NCBI RefSeq assembly: GCF_036568125.1
Contig: NZ_DATCTF010000010.1
Coordinates: forward strand, 682,001-746,000
Direction of reading: 5' to 3'
Length of the DNA: 64,000 nt
DNA from: Magnetovibrio sp.
GTDB lineage: Bacteria > Pseudomonadota > Alphaproteobacteria > Rhodospirillales > Magnetovibrionaceae
Part shown: piece by piece, positions 54,668-63,847 of the stretch
Position numbering within the stretch: the first letter of the stretch is position 1
Layout of the letters: every line of letters begins with the position of its first letter
Position numbers and translations under genes: made by a program
Notes under the pieces: generated by a model
Seen by the model: only the letters and a program-made list of their open reading frames with translations
Told to the model about the DNA's origin: nothing
Databases searched by the model: none

Positions 54668-56326
54668 ATGGCCGACGAAGAACTTCTGTTCCTGCCGCTC
54701 GGCGGCGCCGGCGAGATCGGTATGAACCTCAACCTCTACGGATACGGCAAGCCGGGCAAGCCGACCTGGATGATGGTCGACCTCGGCATCACATTTGGCG
54801 ACGGCACCCACCCGGGCGTCGATGTCATCATGCCCGACCCGGCCTACATCGAAAAACACAAGGAAGACTTGGCGGGCATCGTGCTCACCCATGCCCACGA
54901 AGACCATCTGGGCGCGGTGCCGTATCTGTGGGAACGCTTCGGCTGTCCCATCTATGCGACTCCGTTCACGGTTTCGATCGTGCAACGCAAGTTGGCGGAA
55001 GTGAACTTGTTGGACATCGTGCCGATCGTCGAAGTGTCGCTTAATGGCACCTTCCAGGTGGGCCCGTTCGAAATCGACTTGATCACGCTGACCCATTCGA
55101 TCCCCGAACCCAACGGCATGGCGATCCGCACGCCCCTGGGCACGGTTCTGCACACCGGCGACTGGAAGCTCGATCCCGATCCGGTGATCGGCGAGCCCTA
55201 TGACATGCCCGCGCTGCGCAAACTGGGCGACGACGGGGTGTTGGCTATCGTATGCGATAGCACCAACGTTTTCACCAAAGGCACCAGCGGGTCCGAGGGC
55301 GATATCTTCGAGAGCATGAAGCAAGTCGTCGAAGGGTGCGAGGGGCGGGTGGTGGTGACGTGCTTTGCGTCCAACGTGGCGCGTCTGGACACCATTTCGC
55401 GGGTCGCCAAGGCGGTCGGTCGCGATGTGGTTCTGGCTGGGCGGTCGTTTTGGCGGATGATCGACGCGGCCAAGGAAAACGGCTACCTGCAGGATGCGCC
55501 GACGTTTTTGGATGAGGACTATTTCGGCGACATCCCCAAAGACAAAGTCCTGCTGATTTGCACCGGTTCACAAGGCGAGCCGCGCGCCGCGTTGTCGCGC
55601 ATCGCCGCCGACGAACATCCGCGCATCTACCTCAATGAAAACGACACGGTGATTTTTTCGTCGCGCCAAATCCCCGGCAACGAAGTGTCGATCGGGCGAT
55701 TGCAAAACCGTCTGGTGCGGCGCGGCATCAACATCGTCACCGACAAGGACGAGTTCGTGCACGTGTCGGGCCATCCGGCCCGCGATGAACTGCTGGAAAT
55801 GTATCAGGCGGTGAAGCCGCAAATTTCGATCCCCGTGCACGGCGAAATCCGCCATTTGACCGAACACGCCAAACTGGCGCGGTCCGCCCAGGTCAAGGAA
55901 GCCATCGTCAATGAAAACGGCGGCATGATTCGCATCGCGCCGGGACCGGCGTGCGTCATCGAACAGGTGCCTTCGGGACGGCTGGCCTTGGAAGGCGGCC
56001 GCGTGGTGCCGCTGGACGGCGAACTGGTGCGCGGCCGCGCCCGCGCGCTGTGGAACGGCAGTGCCACCATCACCATGGTCATCGACAAGGTCGGCAACGT
56101 GAAGGGCGACCCGATTTTGACCACCCATGGTCTGCTTGAACCCGACGATTGCGATTTTGAAGACGACATCCTCGACGCCGCCGAGGATGCGGTCGAGCGG
56201 TTGTCGAAAAAGGATCTGCGCAAGGACGACATCGTCGCCGAAGCCGTGCGCATGGCGGTGCGCCGATACTGCCGTGCAACCTTCAACAAAAACGCGGTCA
56301 CCACCGTTCACTTGGTCCGGGTGTGA
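54668..56326 (+). CDS. rnj: Ribonuclease J
   Basis: A metallo-beta-lactamase/beta-CASP ribonuclease, 552 residues, with exo- and endonuclease activity in mRNA and rRNA processing. The zinc motif is LTHAHEDHLGAVP near residues 78-90; another His lies in HTGDWK. The beta-CASP domain and C-terminal dimerisation domain follow. It lies between coaX and mce. Confidence 0.94.
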   Translation: MADEELLFLPLGGAGEIGMNLNLYGYGKPGKPTWMMVDLGITFGDGTHPGVDVIMPDPAYIEKHKEDLAGIVLTHAHEDHLGAVPYLWERFGCPIYATPFTVSIVQRKLAEVNLLDIVPIVEVSLNGTFQVGPFEIDLITLTHSIPEPNGMAIRTPLGTVLHTGDWKLDPDPVIGEPYDMPALRKLGDDGVLAIVCDSTNVFTKGTSGSEGDIFESMKQVVEGCEGRVVVTCFASNVARLDTISRVAKAVGRDVVLAGRSFWRMIDAAKENGYLQDAPTFLDEDYFGDIPKDKVLLICTGSQGEPRAALSRIAADEHPRIYLNENDTVIFSSRQIPGNEVSIGRLQNRLVRRGINIVTDKDEFVHVSGHPARDELLEMYQAVKPQISIPVHGEIRHLTEHAKLARSAQVKEAIVNENGGMIRIAPGPACVIEQVPSGRLALEGGRVVPLDGELVRGRARALWNGSATITMVIDKVGNVKGDPILTTHGLLEPDDCDFEDDILDAAEDAVERLSKKDLRKDDIVAEAVRMAVRRYCRATFNKNAVTTVHLVRV

Positions 56327-56350
56327 CGCGTACAGACAGGAGACCTCCCC

Positions 56351-56755
56351 ATGATCGGTAATCTCAATCACGTCGCCATTGCCGTGCCGGATCTGGCAGC
56401 CGCCACCGCTAAATATCGCGACCAACTGGGCGCCACGGTGTCCGAACCGCAAGACGAACCCGATCACGGCGTGCGGGTGGTGTTCGTGCAATTGCCCAAC
56501 ACCAAGATCGAGCTGTTGGAACCGCTCGGCGATAACTCGCCGATCAACGGCTTTTTGGCCAAGAACCCGGACGGCGGCATCCATCACTTGTGCTTCGAAG
56601 TCGACGACATCGACGCCGCCAGCGCCAAGCTGAGCGCCGACGGGGTGCGCATCCTGGGCGGCGGCGAGCCGAAAATCGGCGCGCACGGCAAGCCAGTTTT
56701 GTTCCTGCATCCGAAAGATTTTTGCGCTACCCTGATCGAGTTGGAGCAAGCCTGA
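56351..56755 (+). CDS. mce: Methylmalonyl-CoA epimerase
   Basis: Interconverts the (R) and (S) forms of methylmalonyl-CoA in propionate metabolism. It is a 134-residue VOC-fold protein with metal-binding His in LNHVAIAVPD and HHLCFEVDD and a Glu in IELLEPLG. GACAGGAG precedes the ATG. It follows rnj by 24 bases. Confidence 0.92.
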   Translation: MIGNLNHVAIAVPDLAAATAKYRDQLGATVSEPQDEPDHGVRVVFVQLPNTKIELLEPLGDNSPINGFLAKNPDGGIHHLCFEVDDIDAASAKLSADGVRILGGGEPKIGAHGKPVLFLHPKDFCATLIELEQA

Positions 56756-56785
56756 CGTCTTTCTCCAACCTGATGGGAGGAAAAG

Positions 56786-56980
56786 ATGAGCGAACAACAA
56801 CACCAAACCGGCGAAACGCCGCAAAAAATCGTCATAACCGGCGAAAGCCAGATCACGATCAACAAAAAATGGGTCGCCATTATCGTCGCGATCGTGGTCG
56901 TGTTTACGCTGGGCGTCGGCTGGATGTATCAAGTCACCGCGACGGCGCGCCCGGCGACTGCACACACAGGCGGGTATTGA
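56786..56980 (+). CDS. Small single-pass membrane protein, unknown
   Basis: A 64-residue protein. The N-terminal part is polar; one membrane helix lies at about residues 29-48 (WVAIIVAIVVVFTLGVGWMY), and a short Ala/Thr-rich tail follows. GGGAGG is well placed before the ATG. It is followed by another tiny membrane protein gene. The slot after mce in related genomes usually holds a DUF1467 membrane protein, but this does not look like one. Function unknown. Confidence 0.65.
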   Translation: MSEQQHQTGETPQKIVITGESQITINKKWVAIIVAIVVVFTLGVGWMYQVTATARPATAHTGGY

Positions 56981-56984
56981 ACGC

Positions 56985-57152
56985 ATGACCCATTCTCATG
57001 ACGCAAAGCCCGCGCAACGCCTGCAACAGGCGCGGGTGGTGAAAATCGACCGCAAGGTGGCTATGTGGGTGGTGTTTTGCGCTTCGATGATCGCCTTGGT
57101 GAGCTTTTCGCTGTTGTTCATTCATGCCGCGTATCGCAACAGTTGGTGGTGA
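56985..57152 (+). CDS. Tiny single-pass membrane protein, unknown
   Basis: A 55-codon frame starting MTHSHDAKPAQ, with one membrane helix at about residues 27-48 (VAMWVVFCASMIALVSFSL) and a short tail ending YRNSWW. It is encoded four bases after the previous small gene and two bases before tag, so it is probably co-transcribed with both. Unknown function; reading is supported by tight spacing and composition only. Confidence 0.55.
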   Translation: MTHSHDAKPAQRLQQARVVKIDRKVAMWVVFCASMIALVSFSLLFIHAAYRNSWW

Positions 57153-57153
57153 A

Positions 57154-57702
57154 ATGAACTGGTACTGCAAATCCGCCGCCGACCATCCCATCCACGGCCC
57201 GTATCACGACAGTGAATACGGCTTTCCCGGCAAAGACGACCGGGCGTTGTTCGAGTTGCTGTGCCTGGAAATTTTCCAAGCGGGCTTGTCGTGGGAACTG
57301 GTGCTGAAAAAACGCCCGGGCATGGTGGCGGCGTTCGACGGTTTCGACATCGACACGGTCGCGGCCTATGGCGAGCAGGATGTCGAACGCTTGCTCAATG
57401 ATGCCGGGATCATTCGCAACCGGCTCAAAATCACCTCGATCATTCACAATGCCGGCGTGGTGCAAGGCCTGCGCGCCACGCACGATGGCTTCGCCAATTG
57501 GCTGGCGGCGCATCACCCGCAGGATTTGGGCGCGTGGGTGAAGTTGTTTAAAAAGACCTTCAAATTCACCGGACCAGAAGTGGTTAACGAATTTCTCATG
57601 AGCACCGGCTATCTTGATGGGGCACATGCCGAGGACTGCCCGGTTTATCGGGCCGTTCTGAACAGAAATCCACCCTGGCTGCAAGCGAAGAGTTCCGATT
57701 AA
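57154..57702 (+). CDS. tag: DNA-3-methyladenine glycosylase I
   Basis: Removes 3-methyladenine from alkylated DNA. The zinc ligands are seen as Cys4 in NWYCKS, His in YHDSEYG and the C-terminal HAEDC pair. About 182 residues. I chose the ATG at 57154, which begins the conserved MNWYCKS; the upstream ATG at 57124 lies in the small membrane gene. It occupies the space where proS is often found in related genomes. Confidence 0.92.
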   Translation: MNWYCKSAADHPIHGPYHDSEYGFPGKDDRALFELLCLEIFQAGLSWELVLKKRPGMVAAFDGFDIDTVAAYGEQDVERLLNDAGIIRNRLKITSIIHNAGVVQGLRATHDGFANWLAAHHPQDLGAWVKLFKKTFKFTGPEVVNEFLMSTGYLDGAHAEDCPVYRAVLNRNPPWLQAKSSD

Positions 57703-57720
57703 ACAATAACTTAGATTGAT

Positions 57721-58173
57721 ATGAACCGTTTATTGACCGCCGCCATTCTCGTCATTAGTTGTGCGCCCGCGTTGGCCCAGCAAGGCGAGCCGCAAGAGGC
57801 CAAGACCGTTACCCACATGTCGGTCAGTTTGGACGATTGTCGGCGTTTGCTGCGCCATGAGGCTCGCGACGACGTGACTTACAAGGCCGGTGTCGATGTT
57901 CACGGCAACGCGGTCGCACCCGCCGACATTCAACCGCTCGGCGCGATCAAGGTTCCCGATGAAATCGTCATCGATTTCGGTCTCGATCTGGCGGGGCGCT
58001 ATGGCTTCGGTGCGGCGGCGTTGTTCGACGTCACAGCGGGCATCGCCACCATTCAATACGATCTGGCCAGCGGTACGTTGACGTTCAACGGCAAGGAACT
58101 GCTGCAAGACGATCAACGCGCCATCGAGCGCGCCTGTAAATTGCGCCTACAAAACGACGATGGGGCACAATAG
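57721..58173 (+). CDS. Exported protein of unknown function
   Basis: A 150-residue protein with a signal peptide (MNRLLTAAILVISCAPALA|QQ). The mature part contains two Cys (DDCRRLL and RACKLRL), probably a disulfide, and a beta-rich centre with the sequence VIDFGLDLAGRYG. I do not recognise the family. It follows tag by 18 bases. Confidence 0.75.
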   Translation: MNRLLTAAILVISCAPALAQQGEPQEAKTVTHMSVSLDDCRRLLRHEARDDVTYKAGVDVHGNAVAPADIQPLGAIKVPDEIVIDFGLDLAGRYGFGAAALFDVTAGIATIQYDLASGTLTFNGKELLQDDQRAIERACKLRLQNDDGAQ

Positions 58174-58290
58174 GGCCTCATTTTGCGATTATACCTTTTC
58201 ACCGTTGCGCCGCGTCTTGCCTCGCTTTGGGGCTTCCCCTAAAGTCGCGGGACATTTCAAGGCTAGACCCAATAAGGAATTGTGATACCG

Positions 58291-59535
58291 ATGTTTTCCG
58301 CGTTCGAGTGGATGATGGCCGTGCGATACCTCCGTGCCCGCAGGCAAGAGGGTTTCGTTTCCGTGATCGCCTGGTTTTCCTTGTTGGGCATAGCCATCGG
58401 CGTCGCCACCCTGATCATCGTGATGAGCGTCATGAACGGTTTTCGCGCCGAGTTGATGAACCGCATTTTGGGCCTCAATGGGCACGTCAATATCTACGCC
58501 CCGATCGGCCAGATGACCGACTACGACGCCAAGGCCGTTCTGGTCGCCAAAGTGCCGGGGGTGGTCAGCGCCACGCCGTTGATCGAAGGTCAGGTCATGG
58601 CCACCCACAACGGCCAAGCGCGCGGTCTGGTGCTGCGCGGCATCAAATCCACCGACCTGATGGCGCGCGACATCATCGCCGGCAATATCCAAGCGGGCAG
58701 CCTCGATGCGTTCGGCCCCGACGACAGCATCATTCTCGGCGCGCAATTGGCGCAGCGCCTGGGCGTGCGGGTGGGCGACAAGGTCACCATCATTTCGCCC
58801 AACGGCCAAGCCACCGCGTTCGGCACCGTACCGCGCATGCGTGCGTTCGAGGTGGTGGCGACGTTCTCCATCGGCATGTTCGAATACGACAGCGGCTTCG
58901 CTTACATACCGCTGCACGCCGCGCAGGTGTATTTCCAGATGAAGGACAGCGTCAACAATCTCGAAGTGTTCGTTAACGATCCCGGCGACACCCGCGGTAT
59001 CGGCAACGACATCAAGCGCGCGCTCGACGATCAGGCGCGGGTGTTCGATTGGCAAAAGACCAACGCCAGCTTTTTCAACGCCATTCAGGTCGAACGCAAT
59101 GTGATGTTTTTGATTTTGACCCTGATCATCGTGGTCGCGGCGTTCAACATCATTTCCAGCCTGATCATGTTGGTCAAGGATAAGGGGCGCGACATCGCCA
59201 TCTTGCGCACCATGGGGGCGACGCGCGGCATGATCATGCGGGTGTTCTTCCTCGCCGGCGCCAGCATCGGCGTGATAGGCACACTGGGCGGCTTTGCGTT
59301 GGGGCTGTGGTTTTCACTCAACATCGAAAGCATCCGCCAGTGGATCCAATCTGTGACCGGAACCGAGCTGTTCGCCGCTGAAATCTATTTCCTGTCCCAA
59401 TTGCCCGCCAAGGTCGATCCGACGGAAGTTCTGTCCACGGTGTTGATGGGGCTGGGCTTGTCGTTCCTCGCCACCATTTATCCATCCTGGCGCGCCGCGC
59501 GTTTGGACCCGGCGGAGGCGCTGCGCTATGAATAA
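58291..59535 (+). CDS. lolC: Lipoprotein-releasing ABC transporter permease
   Basis: Inner-membrane FtsX-like permease of the Lol lipoprotein-sorting complex, about 414 residues. One N-terminal helix (residues about 20-45), a periplasmic domain and three C-terminal helices are visible; the end reads [16 protein letters not shown]. The start at 58291 follows AAGGAA. It overlaps lolD by 8 bases, typical of a lolCD operon that works as a homodimer or with one permease. Confidence 0.92.
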   Translation: MFSAFEWMMAVRYLRARRQEGFVSVIAWFSLLGIAIGVATLIIVMSVMNGFRAELMNRILGLNGHVNIYAPIGQMTDYDAKAVLVAKVPGVVSATPLIEGQVMATHNGQARGLVLRGIKSTDLMARDIIAGNIQAGSLDAFGPDDSIILGAQLAQRLGVRVGDKVTIISPNGQATAFGTVPRMRAFEVVATFSIGMFEYDSGFAYIPLHAAQVYFQMKDSVNNLEVFVNDPGDTRGIGNDIKRALDDQARVFDWQKTNASFFNAIQVERNVMFLILTLIIVVAAFNIISSLIMLVKDKGRDIAILRTMGATRGMIMRVFFLAGASIGVIGTLGGFALGLWFSLNIESIRQWIQSVTGTELFAAEIYFLSQLPAKVDPTEVLSTVLMGLGLSFLATIYPSWRAARLDPAEALRYE

Positions 59536-60217
59536 GCCGCAAAACCCGGTCCTGCACCTGAACGATATCAAGCGTCATTTCGGTTCCGGGCACACCGCGC
59601 TTCACGTCCTCAAAGGTGCGGAATTGACGGTCAATGCGGGCGAAATCGTCGCTCTGGTCGGGCCCAGCGGTTCCGGCAAATCGACCTTGCTGCAAATCGC
59701 CGGATTGCTGGAAAAACCCAACTCGGGCGAAATTCACATTGCCGGCGAGGCGTGTTCGCAACTGGGCGACGACCGGCGCACGGAAATCCGCCGCAAGCAT
59801 TTGGGTTTCGTCTATCAGTATCACCACTTGCTGCCGGAATTTTCGGCCTTGGAAAACATCGTCATTCCGCAAATCATCGCCGGTCTCAGCAAAAGCGAGG
59901 CCCGCCAACGCGCCGCGCAATTGCTGGAGATGTTGGGCCTGAAGGATCGCGCCAGCCATCGCCCGGCCAAGCTTTCGGGCGGCGAGCAGCAACGCGTCGC
60001 CATCGGCCGGGCGTTGGCCAACGCGCCGACGTTGCTGCTGGCGGACGAGCCGACCGGAAACCTAGACCCCGAAACGGCAAACGACGTCTTCAACATGTTG
60101 TTGAACCTCACCCGCCAGACCGGTTTGACCGCGCTGATCGCGACCCACAACCCCGATCTGGCCGCACGCATGGACCGCACCGTACGTGTCGATGACGGTC
60201 ATCTGCGCGAGGTCTAA
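59528..60217 (+). CDS. lolD: Lipoprotein-releasing ABC transporter ATP-binding subunit
   Basis: A 229-residue ATPase. Walker A is GPSGSGKST, the signature is [15 protein letters not shown], and Walker B is [14 protein letters not shown]. The start overlaps the lolC stop. It works with the permease to release lipoproteins from the inner membrane. Confidence 0.94.
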   Translation: MNKPQNPVLHLNDIKRHFGSGHTALHVLKGAELTVNAGEIVALVGPSGSGKSTLLQIAGLLEKPNSGEIHIAGEACSQLGDDRRTEIRRKHLGFVYQYHHLLPEFSALENIVIPQIIAGLSKSEARQRAAQLLEMLGLKDRASHRPAKLSGGEQQRVAIGRALANAPTLLLADEPTGNLDPETANDVFNMLLNLTRQTGLTALIATHNPDLAARMDRTVRVDDGHLREV

Positions 60218-60264
60218 ATTCATCTGCGCGTCACACAATCCTTGATATGTTGCTTTGCCTTTCC

Positions 60265-60280
60265 CACGTTTTCAAACGTG
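60265..60280. promoter_or_regulatory. Inverted repeat upstream of the SLAC1/TehA gene
   Basis: CACGTTT-tc-AAACGTG: perfect 7-base arms with a 2-base centre, 44 bases before the gene start. A plausible operator; no regulator gene is nearby. Confidence 0.4.
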
Positions 60281-60323
60281 ACAACGCCTTGATTTGTCTG
60301 AGGTTACGAGAAGGACTGACGCA

Positions 60324-61304
60324 ATGAACCCCGAACCGCAAGTGCCCGCGACCACGACCCGCCTTGAAAACATGCCGATCTCGTTTTTTGCCGTGGTGAT
60401 GGGCCTGTGCGGCCTGACCTTGGCGTGGGAAAAGGCCGAGCAGGTGATGATCATGCCGTTCATGGTCAGCCCCTATCACGCCGCGATTACAGCAGTGGTG
60501 TTCGTTTTGCTGTTGGGTGGTTACCTCGCCAAGTACGTTTTGCATCGCGATGCGGTGTTCAAGGAACTACGCCATCCGGTGCGGTTGAGCTTCTTTCCCG
60601 CCATTTCGATCAGCTTGCTATTGATCTCCGTGGTCGCCTATCCGTTCGACCCGCAAATCTCCAAAATTCTGTGGCTGGTGGGGGCCGGTTTGCATCTGCT
60701 GCTAACGCTGTTCGTCTTGGCGTCGTGGATCAACCACACCCATTTTGAAATCCAGCACATGAACCCGTCTTGGTTCATTCCCATCGTGGGCAATATCGTC
60801 GCGCCGCTCGGCGGCGTTCAGCACGGGTTTATCGATGCCTCGTGGTTCTTCTTTTCCGTCGGCTTGGTGTTTTGGCTGGTGCTGAAGGTGATCGTGTTCT
60901 ACCGCATCATCTTTCACAATCCGTTGCCCGACAAACTGCTGCCGACGTTCTTTATTTTGATCGCGCCGCCGGCGGTGGGTTTCCTGTCGTACGTCAAATT
61001 GAGCGGCGGGATCGATGCGTTCGCGACGGTTTTGTTCCACACCGCACTGTTTTTGACGCTGATGATCTCAACCCAGATGATGAAATTCGCGCGGTTGCAA
61101 TTCTTCTTGTCGTGGTGGGCCTATTCGTTCCCGCTGGCGGCGATGACCGTCGCGGCATTCGTCATGGCAGAGGCGACGGGTAAGGACTGGTTCCAGGTTG
61201 TGGCTGTGGGACTGTTCATCATCCTGAATATGGTTTTGGCGCTGCTGGCGGCGCGCACCATCGAAGCAATGTTGCGCAACCGCATATGCGTGGTCGAAGA
61301 TTGA
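60324..61304 (+). CDS. SLAC1/TehA-family anion transporter
   Basis: A membrane protein of about 326 residues with around ten hydrophobic segments, starting with the TDT-family pattern ENMPISFFAVVMGLCGLTLAWE. A second conserved patch is NPSWFIPIVGNIVAP. The family includes tellurite-resistance TehA, C4-dicarboxylate and anion channels, so substrate cannot be told. AGAAGGA precedes the ATG at 60324. A strong hairpin follows. Confidence 0.87.
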   Translation: MNPEPQVPATTTRLENMPISFFAVVMGLCGLTLAWEKAEQVMIMPFMVSPYHAAITAVVFVLLLGGYLAKYVLHRDAVFKELRHPVRLSFFPAISISLLLISVVAYPFDPQISKILWLVGAGLHLLLTLFVLASWINHTHFEIQHMNPSWFIPIVGNIVAPLGGVQHGFIDASWFFFSVGLVFWLVLKVIVFYRIIFHNPLPDKLLPTFFILIAPPAVGFLSYVKLSGGIDAFATVLFHTALFLTLMISTQMMKFARLQFFLSWWAYSFPLAAMTVAAFVMAEATGKDWFQVVAVGLFIILNMVLALLAARTIEAMLRNRICVVED

Positions 61305-61335
61305 TTCTTCGCCGCACTCGGGCTTAAGGTATCTC

Positions 61336-61370
61336 TGGCGTCGGTGGGCTGACCACCGACGCCATATCTT
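61336..61370 (+). terminator. Strong hairpin terminator between the SLAC1 gene and bluB
   Basis: TGGCGTCGGTGG pairs perfectly with CCACCGACGCCA (12 base pairs) around GCTGA, then TATCTTTT. It lies 32 bases after the SLAC1 gene and 35 before bluB, so it may also act as a leader for bluB. Confidence 0.75.
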
Positions 61371-61398
61371 TTGCCCACCCCAACACCCCTGGGACACC

Positions 61399-62139
61399 AT
61401 GAGCCAATCCAACGATCACGTATTCAGCGATGCGGAGCGCCATGCCTTGTACCGCACCATTTATTCGCGCCGCGACGTACGCGGTCAGTTCACGTCGGAA
61501 CCCATCGACGAAGATCTGCTCGCGCGGATCTTGATGGCTGCACACCACGCGCCGTCGGTGGGCTTCATGCAGCCGTGGAGCTTCATCGTTGTGCGCGCCG
61601 AGGAAACCAAGCGTAAGGTCCATGCTCTGTTCGAAAAGGCCCATGCCGAGGCGACCCTGATGTTCGAAGGTGAAAAGCGCGAAACGTATCGCAATCTCAA
61701 GCTTCAAGGCATTCTCGAAGCGCCCATCAACCTGTGCATCACCTGCGACAAGGACCGCGCCGGTCCGGTAGTATTGGGCCGCACCCACATCCCGGAAATG
61801 GACCTCTACAGCACGGTGTGCGCGGTTCAAAACTTGTGGCTGGCGGCGCGCTCAGAAGGGCTGGGCATGGGCTGGGTGAGCATCTTAGACCAACAGCGCT
61901 TGAAAGAGGTTTTGGCGATCCCTGAAAATGTTCAGCCGGTGGCGTATTTGTGCCTGGGCCATGTGTCACATTTCAACGACAAACCGGAACTGGAAACATC
62001 TGGCTGGCGCAAACGCTTGCCCGCCCACGAGTTGACCCATTTCGAAGCTTTTGGCGAAAGCGCCGACGACACCTACGCCACCACATTGCTAGACCGCCTG
62101 CAGGCTGAGCAGGCGCGCATTGAAAAGGGCGATTTCTAA
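61399..62139 (+). CDS. bluB: 5,6-dimethylbenzimidazole synthase
   Basis: Oxygen-dependent enzyme that cleaves FMNH2 to make the lower ligand of vitamin B12. Family motifs are YSRRDVRGQF, HHAPSVGFMQPW and LGMGWVSIL. The 246-residue length is a little above average, with a charged tail. It is a monocistronic gene; no cobalamin cluster is adjacent. Stop overlaps the convergent membrane-protein gene by 4 bases. Confidence 0.92.
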   Translation: MSQSNDHVFSDAERHALYRTIYSRRDVRGQFTSEPIDEDLLARILMAAHHAPSVGFMQPWSFIVVRAEETKRKVHALFEKAHAEATLMFEGEKRETYRNLKLQGILEAPINLCITCDKDRAGPVVLGRTHIPEMDLYSTVCAVQNLWLAARSEGLGMGWVSILDQQRLKEVLAIPENVQPVAYLCLGHVSHFNDKPELETSGWRKRLPAHELTHFEAFGESADDTYATTLLDRLQAEQARIEKGDF

Positions 62140-63548
62140 GTCGTCGGCACGGTAGGTGTGGCGGGTGAAGCAGGGGAGGCAGACGCCACCTGTTGCGGCT
62201 GTTGTATCGGCTTGGCGGATGGCGGCTGTTTGCTGCCTGCCTCGTCGTCGTGTTGGTTCGCGGTGGCGTCGGGCGAAGGGCTCAGTGAAGGCTGGTCGTC
62301 GGTCGGTGTTTCGATGCGGCGTGTGATCACGTTGATGATGCGTTCCAGCGCGGTGAAAAAGATCTCGACGCTGTAGCCGGAAATGAACGCCAGCGCCCAG
62401 GGCGTGAACGCGCCGAGGAAGCTGATGGAGGTCAGCGGGGTGAATTGTTCCGCCGGGGGCGTCAACGAACCGTCACCCGCCGATATGATCACCAACCATC
62501 CCATGCACACACCGGAGATCACGCCCAGAATGATCTGTGTGCGGATGGCGTAGAGCCGGTTGGCGGTCAACGACACCGTATCTATGTCCGCCGACAGGCT
62601 GCGCAGTGCCTGGGTCATGGAGCCCAGCAACGCAAACAGCGCCACCAAAACATAGTTGGCTATGACTTCCAAAGTCAGCTGGGCGCGGGTGAATTCGATG
62701 CGCCGCTCGCCCACAGTGTCGAGTTTGACGTCACCGGCCTCGGTACGCGGTCCCTTTGCGTTGATTTTCAGATCGTAGGGCGGAAACAAGGCGGCAACCT
62801 GACGGTTCCACCACCACAGGCGCACGTACGAAACATCGTCCCATGAGCCACTTTGCGCATGACGTCTTTCGATCTTTTCCAGTTTGGCCAATGCATCTGC
62901 TGCAGCGACTGTTTTCGTGTCCTTGAGAGATGAACTGATTTGTCGGGCATCCAGCAATTGGTCGGTGCTGCTCAGATAGCCTCTGTGGACCTCGTAGGCG
63001 TCGTTGTAAATGGCCATGCCGATGGCCCATTCGACCTGCAACGACAATAGTGACAGCAGCGAAATCACGGCCACCGTCAGGTATCGCCGCAAGACGCGCT
63101 CAGCCGGGGTGCTGCTGGCGAACATCCGGCTCAACCAACTTAGCTGCGCGTCAACGCCATTGCCGGGCTTGGAGAAACGGATGCTTTCGACCGTCACCGG
63201 CTTGACCCGGTCCATGATGGCGGAAAAGGCGTTCCACAGTTGCTCTTGTTCCGGGGCGTCGAGGGGGATGCCCCGCGCCATCTTGTCGTGCGAGGCGATG
63301 ATCGGACCGGTGATGGCGTGTTCGAGATGCATGCCATGGCGTGCTGCGAAATCCAACAAGGCGTGGGCGTCCGCGATGGCGTCACGCAGTCGTTGGCCGT
63401 TCTTGGTGTCAGATTCCGTTTGCGGTTCGTTGTGCGACGCCTGCTCGGGCGCCGGTGCAGGGGCAGCGCTTGGTGGCACGGTTGGTGATGGGGGTGGCGT
63501 TGGGGCAGGCGATACGGGCGGCGTTTGCTGTGGCATCGTTTCAGGCAT
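62136..63548 (-). CDS. Membrane protein with proline-rich termini, unknown
   Basis: A 470-residue protein. The N-terminal 50 residues and the last 50 are rich in Pro, Ala, Ser and Gln (PPVSPAPTPPPSPTVPPS), consistent with disordered tails. The middle has four membrane helices at about residues 160-180, 305-325, 345-365 and 385-405. A soluble domain with helices lies between the first two, on the opposite side of the membrane. I do not recognise the family. GAGGGGG lies before the chosen ATG at 63548. It converges on bluB with a 4-base overlap. Confidence 0.78.
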   Translation of the reverse strand: MPETMPQQTPPVSPAPTPPPSPTVPPSAAPAPAPEQASHNEPQTESDTKNGQRLRDAIADAHALLDFAARHGMHLEHAITGPIIASHDKMARGIPLDAPEQEQLWNAFSAIMDRVKPVTVESIRFSKPGNGVDAQLSWLSRMFASSTPAERVLRRYLTVAVISLLSLLSLQVEWAIGMAIYNDAYEVHRGYLSSTDQLLDARQISSSLKDTKTVAAADALAKLEKIERRHAQSGSWDDVSYVRLWWWNRQVAALFPPYDLKINAKGPRTEAGDVKLDTVGERRIEFTRAQLTLEVIANYVLVALFALLGSMTQALRSLSADIDTVSLTANRLYAIRTQIILGVISGVCMGWLVIISAGDGSLTPPAEQFTPLTSISFLGAFTPWALAFISGYSVEIFFTALERIINVITRRIETPTDDQPSLSPSPDATANQHDDEAGSKQPPSAKPIQQPQQVASASPASPATPTVPTT

Positions 63549-63847
63549 GAGCACCCCCTCTTAATAGCTCCCTTTTATGACGGCGCGCGCAAGCCGTTGT
63601 GAAATGAAAGGCGTACTTATCCAAAAGGGATGAGGAGGTTATTCGTGGCGAAGCGCGTCGATGGGGTGAAGCTCCGTCAGGCGTTGGTTGAGATAGCGAA
63701 GTCAGCGTATCGCTCTGGGCGTTACAGAATGAATCATTCATGTGTAACGCGATGTTACTGGGCCGACGGTTTGGCGTATGATTCAAGTGGCGTTGGGGAT
63801 AACTTTTAAGTGGGCAGAATCGGCGCGGGTGTGGTTTGATTTGTCCC
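63549..63847. other. 299-base region before dnaE
   Basis: Apart from the ABC-permease remnant at 63639-63701 no gene is seen. A short GTAAC/GTTAC inverted repeat near 63742-63756 is possible. It contains the promoter region of dnaE. Confidence 0.5.
63639..63701 (-). pseudogene. Remnant of an ABC-permease (MacB/FtsX type) C-terminus
   Basis: On the minus strand a stretch reads LRYLNQRLTELHPIDALRHE and then TAA, preceded in frame by a TGA. The ELHPIDALRHE ending is the usual C-terminus of MacB/FtsX-type permeases. No intact upstream part is present, so it is probably the last trace of a deleted gene. The fragment is short, so the call is tentative. Confidence 0.45.
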
